From Bacteroidales bacterium (lineage in GTDB: Bacteria > Bacteroidota > Bacteroidia > Bacteroidales > UBA1556): a stretch of DNA of 9,668 nucleotides. The notes under the pieces were generated by a model. The model made no database searches. It worked only from the letters and a program-made list of their open reading frames with translations, and was not told the DNA's origin. The stretch spans positions 1 to 9,668 of the forward strand of contig JAOZSY010000090.1 of assembly GCA_029939445.1 (NCBI GenBank), in the 5' to 3' direction. The position numbers were made by a program, and so were the translations under genes. This document shows, in pieces, positions 6,272-9,668 of this stretch. The first letter of the stretch is position 1. Each line of letters opens with the position of its first letter.

Positions 6272-7342
6272 GTGGAATCAGCAGTATTATATGCAATATT
6301 GAGCATGTCTGCCATAGGAATTGGAGCAGCAGTAATCTTATACTTTGTAGCTCAAAAGTTCAAAGTAATTGAAGATCCTAAAATAGATTTAGTAGATGAA
6401 GCATTACCTGGCGCCAATTGTGGTGGTTGTGGTTATGCTGGTTGTAGAGCTTTTGCCGAAGGAATGGTGAAAGCAGAATCTATGGATGGCTTCTTTTGTC
6501 CGGTAGGAGGAAATGACTTAATGAAAAGCCTAGCGCCAATATTAGGTGTTGAGGCTCAAGAAAAGAAACCACAGATTGCAGTACTTCGCTGTAATGGTTC
6601 TATAAAAAATTCTATTCCAAAATTTGAATATGATGGTGATAATACTTGTAGTTTTACTACAAACTTATCAGCAGGAGTAGGCGGTTGTCAGTTTGGTTGC
6701 CTTGGTGGCGGCGAATGTGTTGATGCCTGCGACTTTGATGCCATGTATATGGATCCGGAGACAAATCTACCAGTTGTTAAAGTAAATTGTGTTGCTTGTA
6801 ATGCTTGCGTTGAAGCTTGTCCTAGAGATATTTTGGAATTAAGAAATAGAGGTCCTAAAGAGAAACGAATTTTTGTTTCTTGTATTAATGAAGAAAAAGG
6901 ACCACTTGCTAAAAAGAACTGCTCGGTAGCTTGTATCGGTTGTAAGGCTTGTGTGAAAGTATGTAAGTTTGATGCAATTGATTTTGACAACTTCTTAGCA
7001 TATATTAATTATGAAGCTTGTACGTTATGTCGCAAGTGTGTAGAGGTTTGTCCTACGAATGCAATACATGAGCTTAACTTTAAGCCTCGTAAGCCAAAAG
7101 CCGAAATACCAGCAAAGGTTGTTAAGCCTAAAGTAGATGGTGTAGAAGCTTCTAAAGTGGCCGCAAAAACTGAAGCTCCAAAAGCTGAAGTTAAAGCTGA
7201 AGATGCACCAAAAGAAGAAAAGAAAACTGAAGACATAAAGGATGAAGCAAAAGCAACTCCTATTGTTGAAGATAAAAAAGAAACTTCATCAAAAGAGATT
7301 GTTTCTGATGAAAAGGTAGAATCCATTAAAGATAATAAATAA
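6272..7342 (+). CDS. rnfB: RnfB, ferredoxin-like electron-entry subunit of the Rnf complex
   Basis: RnfB takes electrons from ferredoxin and passes them into the membrane Rnf complex. This 356-residue copy has one N-terminal helix (about 4-27, ending YFVAQKF). The Fes domain GANCGGCGYAGC follows (Cys50, 53, 58, with Cys76). Further clusters are C139x3C143x5C149x3C153, C173/176/179/183, C221/224/227/231 and C250/253/256/260, plus extra cysteines 107, 126, 204 and 217. At least five 4Fe-4S sites are therefore likely. The start is GTG at 6272, supported by an in-frame TAA at 6251, the lack of an upstream ATG, and the helix needing these residues; the next ATG is at 6305. Residues 271-356 form a Lys/Glu/Ala/Pro-rich tail without cysteines, longer than I expect for the family. 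rnfC follows after 4 bp. Confidence 0.95.
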   Translation: MESAVLYAILSMSAIGIGAAVILYFVAQKFKVIEDPKIDLVDEALPGANCGGCGYAGCRAFAEGMVKAESMDGFFCPVGGNDLMKSLAPILGVEAQEKKPQIAVLRCNGSIKNSIPKFEYDGDNTCSFTTNLSAGVGGCQFGCLGGGECVDACDFDAMYMDPETNLPVVKVNCVACNACVEACPRDILELRNRGPKEKRIFVSCINEEKGPLAKKNCSVACIGCKACVKVCKFDAIDFDNFLAYINYEACTLCRKCVEVCPTNAIHELNFKPRKPKAEIPAKVVKPKVDGVEASKVAAKTEAPKAEVKAEDAPKEEKKTEDIKDEAKATPIVEDKKETSSKEIVSDEKVESIKDNK

Positions 7343-7346
7343 GACT

Positions 7347-8684
7347 ATGGGTTTATTAACATTTAGAATAGGGGGTATTCATCCTCCAGAGAATAAGCTT
7401 TCAAAAGGAATGTCGATTCAAGGAATTGAAATACCTGAGCAAGTTGTAGTTCCAATGAATCAAAATTTGGGAGCACCATCGCATCCAATAGTGAAAAAAG
7501 GTGATGAAGTTAAAGTTGGGCAATTAATTGCCGAGGCTAAGGGTTTTATCGCTGCTAATATTCACTCTCCGGTATCAGGAAAAATATTTAAAGTTGAACC
7601 ACGATTAGATTCTACAGGATTCCGTAAGGAGTCAATAATTATTAATGTAGAAGGCGATGAGTGGGCCGATGGAATTGATAATACTGATACATTGGTAAAG
7701 GAAATAAAGCTTGAAGCTAAAGAAATTACAGATCGCATTAAGCAATGTGGTATTGTAGGTCTTGGTGGAGCAACATTCCCTTCGCATGTAAAATATATGG
7801 TTCCTGAGGGTAAAACTCCAGAATTCCTAATTATTAATGCTGTAGAGTGTGAACCATATCTTACTTCTGATCATCAATTGATGTTGGAAAAAGGAGCTGA
7901 GATAATTGTTGGTATTCGCATAATGATGAAAGCATTAGGTACTAAAAAAACCATTATTGGAATAGAAAATAATAAGCCTGATGCTATTGATAGTATTAGA
8001 AAACTTATAGGTTCTGATTCTGATATTATTGTTGAAGCACTTAAAGTTCAATACCCTCAAGGTGGTGAAAAACAGCTGATAGATGCTTTATTAAAGCGTC
8101 AAATTCCTTCTGGTAAATTACCTTTGGAAGTTGGTTGTGTAGTTAATAATGTGGGTACAGCATTTGCAATTTATGAGGCAGTACAAAAAAACAAGCCACT
8201 TATAGAGCGTATTGTTACCGTTACAGGTTTTCCAGTAAAGAATCCTTCTAACTATAGAGTTAGAGTTGGTATTCCAATTTCTGATTTGCTAGAAAAAGCA
8301 AATTGCGATATGGAAGCTACTGGTAAAATAATAAATGGTGGTCCAATGATGGGAAAATCTATTCCTAGCACAGAAGCTGCTGTTACAAAAGGTACATCAG
8401 GAGTATTAGCTATTCGAAAAGAAGAGAGCAAGCGAGCAGAGGTAAGAAACTGTATTCGATGCGGAAAATGTACAAGTGTTTGCCCAATGGGATTAGAGCC
8501 ACACTTACTTTCAATAATTGCTCGTCAGGGCGAAAATGAGAAATGTGAGCAAGAGCTTATTATGGATTGTATAGAGTGCGGGTCTTGTGTATATACTTGC
8601 CCATCATCACGTCCGCTATTAGATAATATCCGTTTGGGGAAATCTAATGTGAGTTTTATGATTCGTCAACGAAGTGTTAAATAA
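7347..8684 (+). CDS. rnfC: RnfC, NADH/FMN-binding peripheral subunit of the Rnf complex
   Basis: RnfC is the cytoplasmic-face subunit where NAD+ meets the complex. This 445-residue copy begins MGLLTFRIGGIHPPENK, the usual family opening, and then has a biotinyl/lipoyl-like fold region (about 30-100, HSPVSGKI at 73-80). The nucleotide/flavin-binding domain includes GIVGLGGATFPSHVK (135-149), NAVECEPYLTSDHQLM (164-179) and QYPQGGEKQL (235-244). An SLBB-like segment starts at VTVTG (290-294). Two 4Fe-4S motifs end the protein: C369/372/375/379-Pro and C408/411/414/418-Pro. Length matches compact RnfC proteins. It lacks the long Ala/Lys-rich C-terminal extension of E. coli RsxC. It lies 4 bp after rnfB and 19 bp before rnfD, within one operon. 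Confidence 0.97.
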   Translation: MGLLTFRIGGIHPPENKLSKGMSIQGIEIPEQVVVPMNQNLGAPSHPIVKKGDEVKVGQLIAEAKGFIAANIHSPVSGKIFKVEPRLDSTGFRKESIIINVEGDEWADGIDNTDTLVKEIKLEAKEITDRIKQCGIVGLGGATFPSHVKYMVPEGKTPEFLIINAVECEPYLTSDHQLMLEKGAEIIVGIRIMMKALGTKKTIIGIENNKPDAIDSIRKLIGSDSDIIVEALKVQYPQGGEKQLIDALLKRQIPSGKLPLEVGCVVNNVGTAFAIYEAVQKNKPLIERIVTVTGFPVKNPSNYRVRVGIPISDLLEKANCDMEATGKIINGGPMMGKSIPSTEAAVTKGTSGVLAIRKEESKRAEVRNCIRCGKCTSVCPMGLEPHLLSIIARQGENEKCEQELIMDCIECGSCVYTCPSSRPLLDNIRLGKSNVSFMIRQRSVK

Positions 8685-8703
8685 GAGATAAATTGTTTTA
8701 AAT

Positions 8704-9668
8704 ATGAAATTATTAACAGTTTCGGGCTCACCGCATATCCACGGTGGTCTTAGTGTAGAAAAGGTTATGTGGTTAGTAATATTAGCCATGGGACCAGCGA
8801 TGCTAGCATCCTTCTACTTTTTTGGATTGGGAGCAATAAAAGTTACTATGGTAGCTGTGCTTTCGGCAGTATTATTTGAATACTTAATAACAAAGTATAT
8901 TATGAAAGAGAAATCACAAGTTGGTGATGGATCTGCTATACTTACTGGTATTCTTCTGGCATTTAATGTACCTTCTACTTTGCCAATATGGATGATAATT
9001 CTTGGTTCGCTGGTGGCTATTGGCGTTGCAAAGATGTCTTTTGGAGGATTAGGAAAAAATCCTTTTAATCCAGCATTGGTTGGTCGTGTTTTTCTATTGA
9101 TATCTTTTCCTGTGGATATGACTTCATATCCTATCTTAGATAAAGTATTTCCAATGGTAGATGCCTCTTCTGGCGCTACACCATTGGCAATTGTAAAGGA
9201 AGGATTAGGGAAAGGAGAAAGTGTTACAGACCTAATGGCTCAAATCCCATCATTTACTGATATGTTTATCGGAATTAGTGGCGGTTCGCTAGGTGAGGTA
9301 TCAGCATTTCTACTTCTTTTAGGAGGCCTCTTTCTTATCTATAAGAAAGTTATTACTTGGCATATTCCTGTGAGTTTCATTGTTTCAATGGTTCTATTCT
9401 CAGGTATATTTTGGCTAATTGATCCAGAGGCTTATGTAAATCCACTATTTCATCTTATTACAGGTGGTGTAATGTTAGGAGCATTTTTTATGGCTACTGA
9501 TATGGTTACATCGCCAATGACTCCAAAAGGGCAGCTTATATTTGGTGCTGGCATAGGAATTCTTACAATTATTATTCGTGTATGGGGTGCTTACCCTGAG
9601 GGTGTTTCTTTTGCAATTCTTTTGATGAATGCAGTTGTTCCTCACCTTAATAATGCATTTAAACCAAC
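8704..9668 (+). CDS. rnfD: RnfD, integral membrane flavoprotein subunit of the Rnf complex (3' end outside window)
   Basis: The frame is open from ATG 8704 to the right edge, giving 321 full codons. The protein is rich in membrane helices (for example about 21-40, 44-64, 91-109, 199-213, 219-238, 252-270, 279-293). Family signatures include VSGSPHIHGG (6-15), GKNPFNPALVGRVF (117-130), SGATPLA (156-162), TDMVTSPMTPKGQLIFG (265-281) and LLMNAVVPHLN (306-316). Thr159 in SGAT is the residue expected to carry covalently bound FMN, as in NqrB and RnfD of other bacteria. By length it is nearly complete; only a few residues should be missing. RnfD helps couple electron flow to Na+ or H+ transport. 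rnfG, rnfE and rnfA are expected next, but none is visible. Confidence 0.96.
   Translation, partial: MKLLTVSGSPHIHGGLSVEKVMWLVILAMGPAMLASFYFFGLGAIKVTMVAVLSAVLFEYLITKYIMKEKSQVGDGSAILTGILLAFNVPSTLPIWMIILGSLVAIGVAKMSFGGLGKNPFNPALVGRVFLLISFPVDMTSYPILDKVFPMVDASSGATPLAIVKEGLGKGESVTDLMAQIPSFTDMFIGISGGSLGEVSAFLLLLGGLFLIYKKVITWHIPVSFIVSMVLFSGIFWLIDPEAYVNPLFHLITGGVMLGAFFMATDMVTSPMTPKGQLIFGAGIGILTIIIRVWGAYPEGVSFAILLMNAVVPHLNNAFKP

Noticed and set aside
6688..7326. Two long open frames on the minus strand opposite rnfB
   Set aside because: They are mirror frames of the cysteine- and Lys/Glu-rich rnfB sequence; their Ser/Phe/Ala-rich products show no domain and rnfB is certain.

Overview
The window looks like the chromosome of a Bacteroidota member, probably an anaerobic or facultative, marine-type lineage of the Bacteroidales/Marinilabiliales kind. 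The evidence is low G+C, absence of clear Shine-Dalgarno sites, promoter boxes of the Bacteroidota TAnnTTTG type, a type IX secretion 'plug' protein, a DUF4421-like barrel, and an Rnf cluster in the order B-C-D. The lineage is inferred from gene content, not from a marker gene. All supported genes lie on the + strand.

Region 1 (1-3146) starts with the C-terminal end of a TetR-type regulator. A perfect 16-bp inverted repeat follows, then three tightly packed genes: a small exported cysteine-containing protein of unknown function, a five-helix NapH/NosR-like membrane protein with two 4Fe-4S motifs, and a predicted outer-membrane beta-barrel. The last two are unrelated in fold but carry very similar acidic Ser-Asp-Glu-Phe-rich segments. 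Together they suggest an undescribed cell-envelope redox module with an inner-membrane iron-sulfur protein, an exported partner and an outer-membrane partner. This is the least familiar part of the window.

Region 2 (3147-3517) is non-coding. It has palindromes, a long imperfect hairpin, a start-less 43-codon open stretch that may be debris, and a good Bacteroidota promoter just before the next gene.

Region 3 (3518-5827) has the type IX secretion plug protein followed by a DUF4421-like outer-membrane barrel protein, probably one transcript.

Region 4 (5828-6271) is a 444-bp gap rich in dyads, with a 9-bp direct repeat spaced 31 bp and a candidate promoter about 100 bp before rnfB.

Region 5 (6272-9668) is rnfB, rnfC and a nearly complete rnfD of the Rnf ferredoxin:NAD+ oxidoreductase. 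rnfG, rnfE and rnfA are presumably beyond the right edge. RnfB starts with GTG and has an unusual 86-residue Lys/Glu/Ala-rich C-terminal tail. The Rnf complex links reduced ferredoxin, NAD+ and an ion gradient. Whether the iron-sulfur protein of region 1 shares electrons with it cannot be told from the sequence.
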